Source: Pedosphaera parvula Ellin514
GTDB lineage: Bacteria > Verrucomicrobiota > Verrucomicrobiia > Limisphaerales > Pedosphaeraceae
Assembly (NCBI RefSeq): GCF_000172555.1
Contig: NZ_ABOX02000002.1
Span: forward strand, 186,001-250,000
Reading direction: 5' to 3'
Length of the DNA: 64,000 nt
Position 1 is the first letter of the stretch. Every line of letters starts with the position of its first letter. Below, piece by piece: positions 44,279-52,812 of the stretch. The notes beneath the pieces were generated by a model that worked only from the letters and a program-made list of their open reading frames with translations, had not been told where the DNA came from and did no database searches. The position numbers and the translations under genes are program-made.

Positions 44279-47200
44279 ATGCCCCGTTACTCTTTCAGCC
44301 AAACCTTAGGCGGTTGGTTGTATTTGGCGCCCTCCAGACAAAGGGGTTTTGCCAAGATCCTCTCGAGTTGGCAGCTGCTGATCAGAATGGCACTGGGCTT
44401 TGCCGTGCCCGCACGTGCTGCGATTCTTTGGAGCGACTTGGGGGCGACGTTGGCGCATGAATCTGGCGTGGGTGATGACATTCTCGGCGGCGCCGTCAAA
44501 CGCAGCAACTCCTCAAGCGATGCGCTTTATTTTAAATTTCACATAGATCCGCTTTCGGATGTAGCCACGGAGGAGTATTTTGCAGCCTTCCAACTTTTCG
44601 CGGGTGACAAGGAAGGACTGGCAGTGGGCAACTCCTTGAAAGCCTGGGGTTATAGCGCGTTTAATGCGGCTCAGACCGGTGAGTCCAACAAGGTTTTTGG
44701 AGATTGCGATTTGCATTCCTCTCGACTCGAGGCCTCCGGTGCCGTGGGAACCTTTTTGCCTTATGAGCTTCCCCGACGGGGAATTGAAAACACCATCGTC
44801 TTCAAGGTGCAGTACGTACCTGGCAGTAATGATCTGGTGACAGTCTGGATGAACCCGGATCTTGGCCCTGGTGCGAGCGAGGCAAGCCAATTGGCAAGTT
44901 CGACGACCTTTCTCCAAGCGGACGCTTCATTCGATCAAATCCATCTTAGACATGGGGGCGGCGGCGGCGGTTGGACTTTTAGTGACATGGCCATCGCTAC
45001 TTCATTCAGCGATTTTGTAACGGCCAGCGGCATCGAATCGGAGGCGGCACCATTCGACACCCCGCATGACATGCTACCGTTTAGCTTCCGATCCTGGCAG
45101 AGAGAACAAGGATTGCCGCAGAATTCGGTGCGTGCACTAGCCCAGACGCGTGATGGGTATATCTGGGTAGGCAGTGATGGCGGAGTGGCACGTTTCGATG
45201 GCTTGCGTTTTGTTTCCTTTGGCCTGCGAGAGGGATTAGGCAGTGGACCGGTGCGCACGCTCTTCGGAGATACTCGCGGGACACTTTGGATTGGAAGTGC
45301 GGGCGGGGGACTAACCTCCTATCGAGACGGACAATTTACTACTTTTACCATCCGGGATGGTCTGCCTGCCGACTCCATTACAGCGTTAGCTGAGGATAGT
45401 CAGGGGCGTCTTTGGGTGGGCACCGAAGCGGGGTTGGTGCTCTGGCAGGACAATCGACCAGTATCTTTAAGCGGGATCGAGGAATTCAAGGGGAGGGCGG
45501 TTACCACGCTTTTCAAAGACCGGCATGGCACCATGTGGCTGGGAGCCAGAGGCGTGGGTATTTTTCGCCTTTTGAATGGGCAGCTTGCACACTATTCCGA
45601 TCCATCAATGGAAAGCCTGCTTCAAGATCCTCATTGTCTGCTGGTGGACCGAGCCGGCAGAGTTTGGATTGGGGTGGGCGATGACTTGGTGCTCTGTCAA
45701 GACGGTGACCAGTGGCGGCGCTACAGAATTCCCCGTCATCTGACTAGGCCGTACGTAAGTGCCTTGGCAGAGGAACCAGACGGAACAGTTTGGGCCGGAT
45801 CGGTGAGCGAGGGTTTATTTCGATTCAAGGATGGAAAGCTGACGACAGTTACCGCCAGCAGTGGGCTTTCAGACAATTTGGTTGAATCTTTGCTGATCGA
45901 TCGCGAGGGAAAGCTATGGGTGGGCACGGGTGCTGGATTGAACCGATTGCGAACCAAGAAGTTTTCCTCCTTCGGGCCAGGTGAAGGATTAGGATATGGC
46001 GCAGTACAAGGTCTGGCAGAGGTTGCGCCAGGTGTGATATGGGCGGGCAAGCCCGGGGATGGATTGTATCGATGGGAAGGGAGAAACTTCAGCCGCATCA
46101 CCCCGGCAGGTCTGCCTCGGAAGGATCCTCAGGCGAACTCTCTGCTGCTCGCTGGGGACGGAAGTTGCTGGGTTGGAGGAGAACAGGGCTTAGTACATTT
46201 TAAAAAGCCTAACTTGCCAGCAGAGGCAGCAGGACCGCCAGCTCTCGCAAAGCTGAACATCAGCGCGTTAGCTGAGGACGGTTCAGGAGGGGTGTGGGTG
46301 GGAACGCACGAGGGAGAACTTTGGCACCAAATCAAAGGTAGATGGCTGCCGCAGACCAATCTCATACTGGGACATGCCATTACTGCGATTGTGCCGGATA
46401 AGAAAGGGCTGACGTGGATTGCAACGGAAGGAGAGGGACTTTATCAATACAGCACCCTCGTGCAGGCGCATTATGATAAGAGCAGCGGTTTGTTAAGTGA
46501 CTTTATCCGCACACTCTACCTGGACGCCGAAGGCGCACTTTGGATTGGCACAGCGGGAGGCGGTTTGAGCCGCATGCGCAACGGGATTACCGCAACCTTC
46601 ACGACGCGTGAGGGATTGTCTGAAAATACAATTTCACAAATTCTTGAAGACGATGAGGGGCGACTTTGGCTGGGCGGCAACCGTGGCATTGCCGCCGTAA
46701 GCAAACATGAACTTGATGAATTGGCAGCCGGGAAAATTTCTGCTGTTTATCCACAGGCCTATGGACGGGCCGAAGGCATGTTGTCTGAGGAATGCACCGG
46801 GGGTTTTTTTCCAGCGGGGTTGAAGACCAAGTCCGGCTTGTTGTGGTTCTCAACTTCGAAAGGAATAGTCGTAGTAGATCCGCGCCCCCGACCGACAGGT
46901 TCACCTTCGCCGTCGACTGTAATCGAGGAAGTGTTACTGGACGGCGTGGTTGGGGCCGAATTCCGGAGTTCAGTTCATGGAGTTGATGGTGGCGCAGGAA
47001 ATTCCCGGGAAAAGGAACAGGAGATTTTGCGAATCCCGCCTGGCAAACACCGGCTCGAACTTCGATATACGGGACTTAGTTTTAATGCACCGGAGCGGGT
47101 GCGATTTCGATATAGGCTCGCAGGACTGGACCCTGATTGGATGGATGCCGGGACGCGGCGCACAGCATTTTACAGTTATGTTCCGCCGGGTGATTACTCA

Positions 47201-48052
47201 TTTCGAGTCAAGGCGTGCAACAGTGATGGGGTTTGGGACGCGACCGGGGCCGGTCTTGGGTTGAAGGTATCACCTCACTTTTGGCAGACGTGGTGGTTTA
47301 TGGGGATTTCGGCCATAGGACTTTTGGGTGCCGTGGGCGGTGTGGCCCGAGTCGCTGAAAAGAGAAAACTGCAACGTCGTCTGGCAAATCTGGAACAGGA
47401 GCGAACCTTGCAACGAGAGCGGGAGCGAATAGCACAGGATTTGCACGATGATTTAGGATCCTCGCTTGCGCGCATATCATTGCTGAGCGGCCTGGCAAAG
47501 GCCGATAAGGATCATCCGATCCAGCTTGAGACACATGTGAACAAAATTGCACAATCAGCCAACGAAACGGTGAAGGCATTGGAGGAAATCGTTTGGGCAG
47601 TGAGGCCGGATAGCGACTCATTACAAAGTCTGGTAGAGTATATTGCGCACTTTGCCAACGAATTATTCGAAGATGGCAATGCGCGCTGTCGCCTTGATTT
47701 GCCACACAACCTGCCGACGGTTCCCATGCCGCCGGAAGTCAGGCACAATATTTTTCTGGTTGTGAAGGAAGTGCTGACCAATTCCTTTAAGCATGCCTGC
47801 GCGAAGGAAATTAGAGTGCGAGCCAAGGCATCATCGAATTCACTTGAAATTGTAATGCAAGATGATGGCAAAGGTTTTGATGTGGCTGCGCTGTCCGGAC
47901 TGGAAAAGAGGAATGGTTTGACAAATATGCGCCAGCGCACTCTTTCCGTCGGCGGAAATTTGGCGGTTAAAAGCGAAATTGGAAAGGGGACGATGGTCAC
48001 ATTGTCAGTGAATTGTCGCCCCGAAACGGTAACAAAGATAATCAGGGAATGA
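44279..48052 (+). CDS. Large sensor histidine kinase with two-component regulator propellers
   Basis: This protein has about 1257 residues from ATG 44279, chosen because an export signal follows (ILSSWQLLIRMALGFAVPAR); the frame is open from 44186. It has an N-terminal lectin-like module (about 45-260), about a dozen Reg_prop propeller repeats (DGYIWVGSDGGVARFDG type, 280-900), a Y_Y_Y sandwich (about 930-1000), one membrane span (WWFMGISAIGLLGAVGGVAR), and a kinase core with His1056 in RIAQDLHDDLGSSL, HNIFLVVKEVLTNSFKHA and DDGKGF. Such sensors often respond to polysaccharide fragments in Bacteroidota. The cognate regulator lies 63 nt downstream. Confidence 0.9.
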   Translation: MPRYSFSQTLGGWLYLAPSRQRGFAKILSSWQLLIRMALGFAVPARAAILWSDLGATLAHESGVGDDILGGAVKRSNSSSDALYFKFHIDPLSDVATEEYFAAFQLFAGDKEGLAVGNSLKAWGYSAFNAAQTGESNKVFGDCDLHSSRLEASGAVGTFLPYELPRRGIENTIVFKVQYVPGSNDLVTVWMNPDLGPGASEASQLASSTTFLQADASFDQIHLRHGGGGGGWTFSDMAIATSFSDFVTASGIESEAAPFDTPHDMLPFSFRSWQREQGLPQNSVRALAQTRDGYIWVGSDGGVARFDGLRFVSFGLREGLGSGPVRTLFGDTRGTLWIGSAGGGLTSYRDGQFTTFTIRDGLPADSITALAEDSQGRLWVGTEAGLVLWQDNRPVSLSGIEEFKGRAVTTLFKDRHGTMWLGARGVGIFRLLNGQLAHYSDPSMESLLQDPHCLLVDRAGRVWIGVGDDLVLCQDGDQWRRYRIPRHLTRPYVSALAEEPDGTVWAGSVSEGLFRFKDGKLTTVTASSGLSDNLVESLLIDREGKLWVGTGAGLNRLRTKKFSSFGPGEGLGYGAVQGLAEVAPGVIWAGKPGDGLYRWEGRNFSRITPAGLPRKDPQANSLLLAGDGSCWVGGEQGLVHFKKPNLPAEAAGPPALAKLNISALAEDGSGGVWVGTHEGELWHQIKGRWLPQTNLILGHAITAIVPDKKGLTWIATEGEGLYQYSTLVQAHYDKSSGLLSDFIRTLYLDAEGALWIGTAGGGLSRMRNGITATFTTREGLSENTISQILEDDEGRLWLGGNRGIAAVSKHELDELAAGKISAVYPQAYGRAEGMLSEECTGGFFPAGLKTKSGLLWFSTSKGIVVVDPRPRPTGSPSPSTVIEEVLLDGVVGAEFRSSVHGVDGGAGNSREKEQEILRIPPGKHRLELRYTGLSFNAPERVRFRYRLAGLDPDWMDAGTRRTAFYSYVPPGDYSFRVKACNSDGVWDATGAGLGLKVSPHFWQTWWFMGISAIGLLGAVGGVARVAEKRKLQRRLANLEQERTLQRERERIAQDLHDDLGSSLARISLLSGLAKADKDHPIQLETHVNKIAQSANETVKALEEIVWAVRPDSDSLQSLVEYIAHFANELFEDGNARCRLDLPHNLPTVPMPPEVRHNIFLVVKEVLTNSFKHACAKEIRVRAKASSNSLEIVMQDDGKGFDVAALSGLEKRNGLTNMRQRTLSVGGNLAVKSEIGKGTMVTLSVNCRPETVTKIIRE

Positions 48053-48115
48053 TCCAGACACCTCGCACATTCATGCGGTTGCCACGAGGCATGAAATTTT
48101 GTGAATTAATGTCGC

Positions 48116-48766
48116 ATGCACGCCAACCCTGCAGAAGAAATGCAAATTAAAGTCGCAATTGTGGAAGACGATGAAGGAATTCGGTTAAGTCTCGCGACGC
48201 TCATCCGTCGCGCTCCGGCGCTCCGGCTCGTGGGCGATCATGCCGACGGAGAAACGGCTCTAAAAGAGATTCCTCGACAGCTTCCTGACGTGGTTCTCAT
48301 GGACATAAACCTGCCGGGCATGAATGGAGTGGAATGCGTTCGTCAATTGAAAGGGGTTGTTCCTTCGGTGCAGTTTTTGATGCTAACGGTTTATGAAGAT
48401 AGCGAATCACTTTTCAATTCCCTCAAAGTCGGGGCCAGCGGCTACCTGCTGAAACGTACTGCCACCTCGCGGTTGATTGAGGCAATATTCGATGTTCACG
48501 CGGGAGGCTCCCCCATGACTCCGCAACTTGCCCGGCGTGTAGTTCAGTTTTTCTCGAAACCCACTGGCGACACCTCACCGGTGGCTCGATTGACTCCTGG
48601 GGAAAAGGAATTTCTTGATCAGCTGGCAGCCGGTTATGCCTACAAGGAAATCGCCGAGCGCATGAGGATCAGCATCGATACAGTGCGGAGCTATGTACGG
48701 ACAGTTTATGAGAAGCTGCACGTGCACTCCCGAACAGAAGCGGTGGTGAAATACTTGAAGGGCTGA
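48116..48766 (+). CDS. NarL/FixJ-family response regulator (second module)
   Basis: This 216-residue regulator has a receiver domain with VEDDEG, phosphoacceptor Asp63 in VLMDINLPGMNG and Lys in YLLKRTA, and a LuxR-type helix-turn-helix with LTPGEKEFLDQLAAGY and TVRSYVRTVYEKLHV. It closely resembles the regulator at 24445, so the two are paralogues. ATG 48140 (MQIKVAIVEDD) is an alternative, perhaps better, start. A perfect inverted repeat at 48795-48814 lies between this gene and the next and is a likely target. Confidence 0.92.
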   Translation: MHANPAEEMQIKVAIVEDDEGIRLSLATLIRRAPALRLVGDHADGETALKEIPRQLPDVVLMDINLPGMNGVECVRQLKGVVPSVQFLMLTVYEDSESLFNSLKVGASGYLLKRTATSRLIEAIFDVHAGGSPMTPQLARRVVQFFSKPTGDTSPVARLTPGEKEFLDQLAAGYAYKEIAERMRISIDTVRSYVRTVYEKLHVHSRTEAVVKYLKG

Positions 48767-48794
48767 TTGGCTCTCCTTTGCAACGATGCGGGAC

Positions 48795-48814
48795 TACCGC
48801 ATATACATGCGGTA
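48795..48814. promoter_or_regulatory. Perfect inverted repeat TACCGCAT-N4-ATGCGGTA before the secreted protein gene
   Basis: Both 8-bp arms match exactly around ATAC. It ends 57 nt before ATG 48872. A single ATGCGGT half-site also occurs at 48073-48079, upstream of the regulator gene. A palindrome at this position behind a LuxR-type regulator is a good candidate operator. There is no T-run, so it is not an intrinsic terminator. Confidence 0.65.
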
Positions 48815-48871
48815 TCTTTCCCCCGGCGAGACTAGTAAGCTCTAAGAGTTCACCCATAAAAGTTGACAGAA

Positions 48872-50236
48872 ATGAACTCTATGAATTCATCGTTTATAAC
48901 CAAAGCCCAGCGCCAGGGGCTCTGGGCCGGCGTACTGCTTGGCACAGCTCTGGCAGCACAGGCGCAAGTCGATGTGACCTTCCAGGTAGACATGACGGCG
49001 CAGGTCGTCCAGGGAAAGTTCAGTAATGGGACAGACACTGTGGAAGCGAGAGGCTCCTTTCAAGGCTGGACCGGAGGGTTTTCTTTGACCAACAGTCCCG
49101 GCGATTCCAATATTTATACCGGTACTTATACGGTTACCGATGCCGCTGCCACAGTCGAGGAGTATAAATTCGTGGTTGATGGTGGAAATGGTCTGTTAGG
49201 CTGGGAAAGTCCCTCCAGCACAGGGGGGAACAATCGTCAGTTTACTCTGACGACCAATGGAACCACGCAAACGCTTCCAGTTGTCCTCTTTAATGATCAG
49301 CCAGTTCCGTCCAGTACCAATAATGTCACCTTCCAAGTTGACATGACGGTGCAAGTCTTGAAGAACAATTTCGTTAACGGAGTTGACACGATTGAAGCCC
49401 GCGGTTCCTTTCAAGGGTGGACTGGAGGATTCCCTTTGACCAACAATGCCAGCGGTGCGAACACCAATCTCTACACGGGTACTTATCCGGTTTCCGATGC
49501 GGGCGGGACGGTCGAACAGTACAAGTTTATAGTGGATGGTGGAAATGGAAATCTGGGTTGGGAAAACCCTGCGAGCACCAGCGGCAATAATCGTTCCTTC
49601 ACCCTGGCATCGGCCACGGCGCAAACGCTGCCGGTGGTTTACTTCAATGACCTAGCTTTGAGCGATGTTCTAGCCGCGGACACTCTGGTAACTTTTAGTG
49701 TCAACATGACGAATGCAGTTGGCACTGACGCGCATGCGTTCGATCCCGGCTCGGACAGTGTTTATTTGAATGGTGTCTATAATGGTATCCCAGGATCGTT
49801 CTGGGGTTGGGGCCTGTTCCCGCCAGTGCCGGCCATGACAAATAATCCACCCAGCCTGATTTACTCGACTCAGGTGTTGATCCCTGCGGGCAGCCCATTA
49901 TCAGTCATTTATAAATACGGAATTAATGGTGCTGACAACGAAGCTGGCTTTGCACAAAACCATCTTCGCTACGTCCGCACAACCGGCACTTATGTCATGC
50001 CTGTGGATACATTCGCCAACCAGCTTGCCGAACCCTCCTTCGGTAATTTGAATGCAGGAGCCGTGTCAGCGGGCCATGTTCCTGTCACGTGGTTGGGCAG
50101 GCAGGGCGTGCAACTACAGACCAGAACCAGTCTAACCGAAGGCTCATGGGTTGCTCATCCCGAAACTGATGGGCTCAGCTCGACCAACTGGCCTACTGCT
50201 GGAGGAGTGCTGTTTTTCAGATTGGTGAAGCCTTGA
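48872..50236 (+). CDS. Secreted protein with tandem starch-binding-like (CBM20/48-type) repeats
   Basis: This protein has about 454 residues with a signal peptide ([16 protein letters not shown]). ATG 48872 is preferred over the upstream TTG 48863. Two clear repeats follow, each beginning VTFQVDMT, with [26 protein letters not shown] and WE, typical of carbohydrate-binding E-set domains. A third, more distant unit begins [10 protein letters not shown]. The end ([12 protein letters not shown] to FFRLVKP) is the secretion-associated tail seen in other window proteins. No enzyme domain is present. The arrangement parallels the carbohydrate-binding gene at 25313. Confidence 0.82.
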   Translation: MNSMNSSFITKAQRQGLWAGVLLGTALAAQAQVDVTFQVDMTAQVVQGKFSNGTDTVEARGSFQGWTGGFSLTNSPGDSNIYTGTYTVTDAAATVEEYKFVVDGGNGLLGWESPSSTGGNNRQFTLTTNGTTQTLPVVLFNDQPVPSSTNNVTFQVDMTVQVLKNNFVNGVDTIEARGSFQGWTGGFPLTNNASGANTNLYTGTYPVSDAGGTVEQYKFIVDGGNGNLGWENPASTSGNNRSFTLASATAQTLPVVYFNDLALSDVLAADTLVTFSVNMTNAVGTDAHAFDPGSDSVYLNGVYNGIPGSFWGWGLFPPVPAMTNNPPSLIYSTQVLIPAGSPLSVIYKYGINGADNEAGFAQNHLRYVRTTGTYVMPVDTFANQLAEPSFGNLNAGAVSAGHVPVTWLGRQGVQLQTRTSLTEGSWVAHPETDGLSSTNWPTAGGVLFFRLVKP

Positions 50237-50246
50237 GATTGATTTA

Positions 50247-50295
50247 GCAGGTCTCAACAAACCTGCCCGACCGGACAGCATTTGTCCGGCCGGGC
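50247..50295 (+). promoter_or_regulatory. Two adjacent, mutually exclusive hairpins before the second pseudopilin gene
   Basis: GCAGGT (50247-50252) pairs with ACCTGC (50261-50266). Then GCCCGACCGGACA (50265-50277) pairs with TGTCCGGCCGGGC (50283-50295), with one A-C mismatch and a 5-nt loop. The two stems share bases 50265-50266. The second ends 2 nt before ATG 50298 and would cover the ribosome binding region. No T-run follows. Confidence 0.7.
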
Positions 50296-50297
50296 GG

Positions 50298-51152
50298 ATG
50301 GATAAAAATATGTTTTCAGTTTTTTTTAAACGGAGGTCGGTAACGAGCCTTCCCAAGGCGGCTTTTACCCTGATTGAACTTCTGGTCGTGATTGCCATTA
50401 TTGCCATTCTGGCGGGCTTATTGCTTCCCGCCCTGGCCAAGGCAAAGCAGAAGGCACAGGCGGTTGCCTGCATGAACAACAACAAGCAGCTCGGTCTGGC
50501 CTGGATGATGTATGCCAACGACAACGGTGACACTTTGGCGATAAGCTCTGATCAATCGACTGCATTCAATGGTACTCCTTCCTGGGTCGAGGGAATTTTG
50601 AGTTGGGATGCCAACAACACTCAAAATACAAACACGCTGTATCTTACCGATGAGAGAGCATCAACCCTGGCTCCATACACCAGCAAAAGTACCAAGGTTT
50701 ACTGGTGTCCGACCGATACCTATCTATCCTCTGCGCAACGCGCCAAAGGCTGGCCGAACCGAGTTCGGAGTGTCTCCATGAATGCGGCGATGGGTGACGG
50801 TGTCAAATATAATTTTGGTTGGGGCACCTTCTTCTTCGCCAGGAAGATGAGCGAGTTGACGACACCTGGTCCCTCACAAAGTTACGTCTTCACTGATGAA
50901 CACCCTGATAGTATCGATGACGAGCTGCTTTACACCAATCCCGCTTACACCAATGGTACAGGTGTGTTTACGGAGCTGCCTGCCAGTGACCACAACGGTG
51001 CCTGCGGAATGAGTTACGCCGATGGACACTCGGAAATCCACAAGTGGGTGGATGCGACCACCGTTCATCCGGTCAGATATACGACAGTGAACCAGGTGAG
51101 TGTTTCAAACAACAAGGATTTGGCCTGGCTCGCAGCCCATACCCCGCGTTGA
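50298..51152 (+). CDS. Pseudopilin-like protein (H-x9-DG), second module
   Basis: This 284-residue protein has a short basic leader and the prepilin motif [20 protein letters not shown], then a soluble domain with [15 protein letters not shown], an exact H-x9-DG. It is a clear paralogue of the protein at 28358 (both have [15 protein letters not shown]-type and KYW/YRCP-type stretches). No good ribosome binding site precedes ATG 50298, and the strong hairpin ends 2 nt before it. ATG 50310 is an alternative start. Confidence 0.9.
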   Translation: MDKNMFSVFFKRRSVTSLPKAAFTLIELLVVIAIIAILAGLLLPALAKAKQKAQAVACMNNNKQLGLAWMMYANDNGDTLAISSDQSTAFNGTPSWVEGILSWDANNTQNTNTLYLTDERASTLAPYTSKSTKVYWCPTDTYLSSAQRAKGWPNRVRSVSMNAAMGDGVKYNFGWGTFFFARKMSELTTPGPSQSYVFTDEHPDSIDDELLYTNPAYTNGTGVFTELPASDHNGACGMSYADGHSEIHKWVDATTVHPVRYTTVNQVSVSNNKDLAWLAAHTPR

Positions 51153-51588
51153 AACGTCAACGTCTGGAGGATTTTGAGGGCCGTCATCTGCGCTCAACCG
51201 CAGCCTTCCACCTTCTACCGGAGGGAAATTTCCAACTTTCTTAATCAAACAATCTTTTTGAGGGGCGATGCATCGTTCAGTCGGGCTTGAGATTCGCCTT
51301 GAGATGTGGGTTAAATTTTGTTCCATCCAGGTTGAAGAGGTAGCTTCCTGGACAAAATGGGCCCGAGCCCGGTTACGATTGTACGGTGGTATTAGATTGG
51401 CCAAACGGCCAGGAGCAAAAGTGGAGTTTCAAGGCATTGTCGATTTTCAGAAATGCCAATCCTGGAAACCATCCTTGAATTTGGTCGTGTGCTACAGCTC
51501 GTTTAGGGCATAGCCAGGTTGGAAATTGATTAGTTTTTGTAATCTTCTCTTCTATTTTGTATTGTGATTCAATGGGTTACACAAAATG
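51153..51588. other. 436-bp region without a credible gene
   Basis: The region between the pseudopilin gene and the sigma-factor promoter contains an 81-codon open frame at 51268 with no family features, which I do not accept as a gene. A weak inverted repeat, TCCAGG...CCTGGA (near 51327-51353), is present. The last 50 bp are AT-rich and lead into the promoter-like element at 51589. Confidence 0.5.
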
Positions 51589-51617
51589 TTGAAAGATTTC
51601 ACCTTTTAGCAACGTAT
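51589..51617 (+). promoter_or_regulatory. Promoter-like element A (TTGAAAGAT ... ACGTAT) of the sigma factor gene
   Basis: TTGAAA (51589-51594) and ACGTAT (51612-51617) are 17 nt apart, the spacing of a -35/-10 pair, and the -35 is extended by GAT. The start codon of the sigma gene is 30 nt downstream. The same element, with the same spacing, occurs at 58942-58970 and 59225-59253. Autoregulation by the encoded sigma factor is inference. Confidence 0.6.
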
Positions 51618-51647
51618 ATATAATGGATAGAGAAGATATAAGATATA

Positions 51648-52274
51648 ATGAACGATTTGAAAGATTTCATCCCGACCCGGCAATCGCTGTTAAGCCGTCT
51701 GAAGGATTGGAATGATCAGGAAAGCTGGAAGGTGTTTTTTGATACCTATTGGAAACTCATCTACACAGCGGCCTTAAAAGCCGGCTTGAATGATGCCGAG
51801 GCCCAGGATGTGGTGCAAGAGACCGTCCTTTCAGTTCTCAAGAGCATGCCTACTTTCGAATACGATAGCAAGAAGGGGTCTTTCAAAGGATGGCTATTGC
51901 GACTGACCAACTGGCGGATTACCGACCAGATGCGCAAGCGTGAGCGCAATCCTGAGTTCAAAATATCTGAAACAGATTTTTCCACGGACATTGAAGCCTT
52001 GGAGGCTCTGGCCCCTTCGGTGCCGATGGAACTGGAATCCATATGGGAAGAAGAGTGGGAGAGAAACCTATTGGAAGCAGCAACAGAAAGGGTAAAGAAA
52101 AAAGTTGATTCCAAGCAGTACCAAATTTTTGATCTTCATGTTCTAAAGGACTGGCCGGTTATCAAAGTGTCACGCTTCTTGAAAATTAATCCGGGAAAAG
52201 TGTATTTGGCAAAACACCGGATAGGAAAACTTATCGCCAGGGAGATTGAGATTCTACAAACAAAACCGCTTTAA
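51648..52274 (+). CDS. ECF-type RNA polymerase sigma factor
   Basis: This 208-residue protein has sigma region 2 (residues about 20-95: WKVFFDTYWKLIYTAALKAG, DAEAQDVVQETVLSVLKSM, FKGWLLRLTNWRITDQMRKR) and a region 4-like C-terminal helix-turn-helix (DSKQYQIFDLHVLKDWP, LKINPGKVYLAKHRIGKL). The short two-domain layout is that of extracytoplasmic-function sigma factors. No classical anti-sigma gene follows. Instead come two tiny ORFs, a three-domain glycosyltransferase and a Ser/Thr kinase. In Planctomycetota and Verrucomicrobiota, ECF factors are often linked to such kinases. Confidence 0.9.
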   Translation: MNDLKDFIPTRQSLLSRLKDWNDQESWKVFFDTYWKLIYTAALKAGLNDAEAQDVVQETVLSVLKSMPTFEYDSKKGSFKGWLLRLTNWRITDQMRKRERNPEFKISETDFSTDIEALEALAPSVPMELESIWEEEWERNLLEAATERVKKKVDSKQYQIFDLHVLKDWPVIKVSRFLKINPGKVYLAKHRIGKLIAREIEILQTKPL

Positions 52275-52304
52275 CGGCGAAGCACGCTCAAGCAACCAAC
52301 ATCT

Positions 52305-52502
52305 ATGAAAGAACGTCATTCAAACAAACCATCATCGGGTCGCCACGGTCCTTTCGCGGTCACTGAAATTCCTCTTCTGGGCCACGACCGTATTATGGAA
52401 ACCAAGAGGAGCATCCTTAAAAAACTATCTGCCCGTATAAGGCAGGAGAGTTGCTTTGTCAAAAAAGGACATCAGTTTTTGATTGAGAAAGCAGAGCTTT
52501 AG
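52305..52502 (+). CDS. Small hypothetical protein (65 aa) behind the sigma factor
   Basis: This is a basic 65-residue ORF with no recognised domain, signal peptide or membrane segment. The middle (ETKRSILKKLSARIRQESCF) could form an amphipathic helix. There is no clear ribosome binding site at ATG 52305. It lies 30 nt after the sigma gene and 26 nt before the Ser-Pro-repeat ORF. It could be a peptide substrate, a small regulator of the sigma factor, or spurious. Confidence 0.4.
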   Translation: MKERHSNKPSSGRHGPFAVTEIPLLGHDRIMETKRSILKKLSARIRQESCFVKKGHQFLIEKAEL

Positions 52503-52528
52503 CCCCTAGAATCGGAAGGAATAAATTT

Positions 52529-52720
52529 ATGCCCACAACTACTAAGCCTAATGGCTCTATCGGAGTACGAATTGAGCCTTGTTACAGCCCCAAACCCGTA
52601 AATCGCTTGAAGCGGGTATTAATTGCCGAAGACTCTCCCAGCCCGAGTCCCAGTCCGAGTCCAAGTCCGGGCCTGCTGCCTGTGTCTCCAAGTCAATCGG
52701 CGCGTCTTTCAAAAAAATAA
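52529..52720 (+). CDS. Small Ser-Pro-repeat peptide (63 aa)
   Basis: This 63-residue ORF has a strong ribosome binding site (GGAAGGA) 8 nt before ATG 52529. The first 35 residues are basic (NRLKRVLIAED); then comes a run of six Ser-Pro pairs (SPSPSPSPSPSP) followed by GLLPVSPSQSARLSKK. The coding DNA of the run is an imperfect hexamer repeat of AGTCCG type. Ser-Pro repeats are classic O-glycosylation targets in eukaryotic glycoproteins. The next gene encodes a three-domain glycosyltransferase, so this may be its substrate. That link is inference. Confidence 0.55.
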   Translation: MPTTTKPNGSIGVRIEPCYSPKPVNRLKRVLIAEDSPSPSPSPSPSPGLLPVSPSQSARLSKK

Positions 52721-52746
52721 ACGACTGGATCAAAATTAGGTTCGTA

Positions 52747-52805
52747 CCACTAACGAGCGTTGCAATGTGTTATTAGTGGAATGCGCACGCATTCTGCGTG
52801 TGCAT
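52747..52805 (+). promoter_or_regulatory. Tandem hairpins in the leader of the glycosyltransferase gene
   Basis: CCACTAA (52747-52753) pairs with TTAGTGG (52773-52779). Directly after, ATGCGCACGCA (52781-52791) pairs with TGCGTGTGCAT (52795-52805) through a 3-nt loop, with one G-T pair. The ribosome binding region GGGGTGA and ATG 52813 follow at once. The structure could lower translation or end part of the upstream transcript. Confidence 0.6.
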
Positions 52806-52812
52806 GGGGTGA

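Noticed and set aside
51268-51513. 81-codon plus-strand open frame before the sigma gene
   Set aside because: Its composition is atypical (Trp, Arg and Lys rich), it has no domain or ribosome binding site, and it ends in an AT-rich promoter region.
52640-52670. Short tandem DNA repeat of AGTCCG type as a possible repeat array or CRISPR-like element
   Set aside because: It is only about 30 bp long, lies in frame, and encodes the Ser-Pro run. It is better explained as a peptide repeat.
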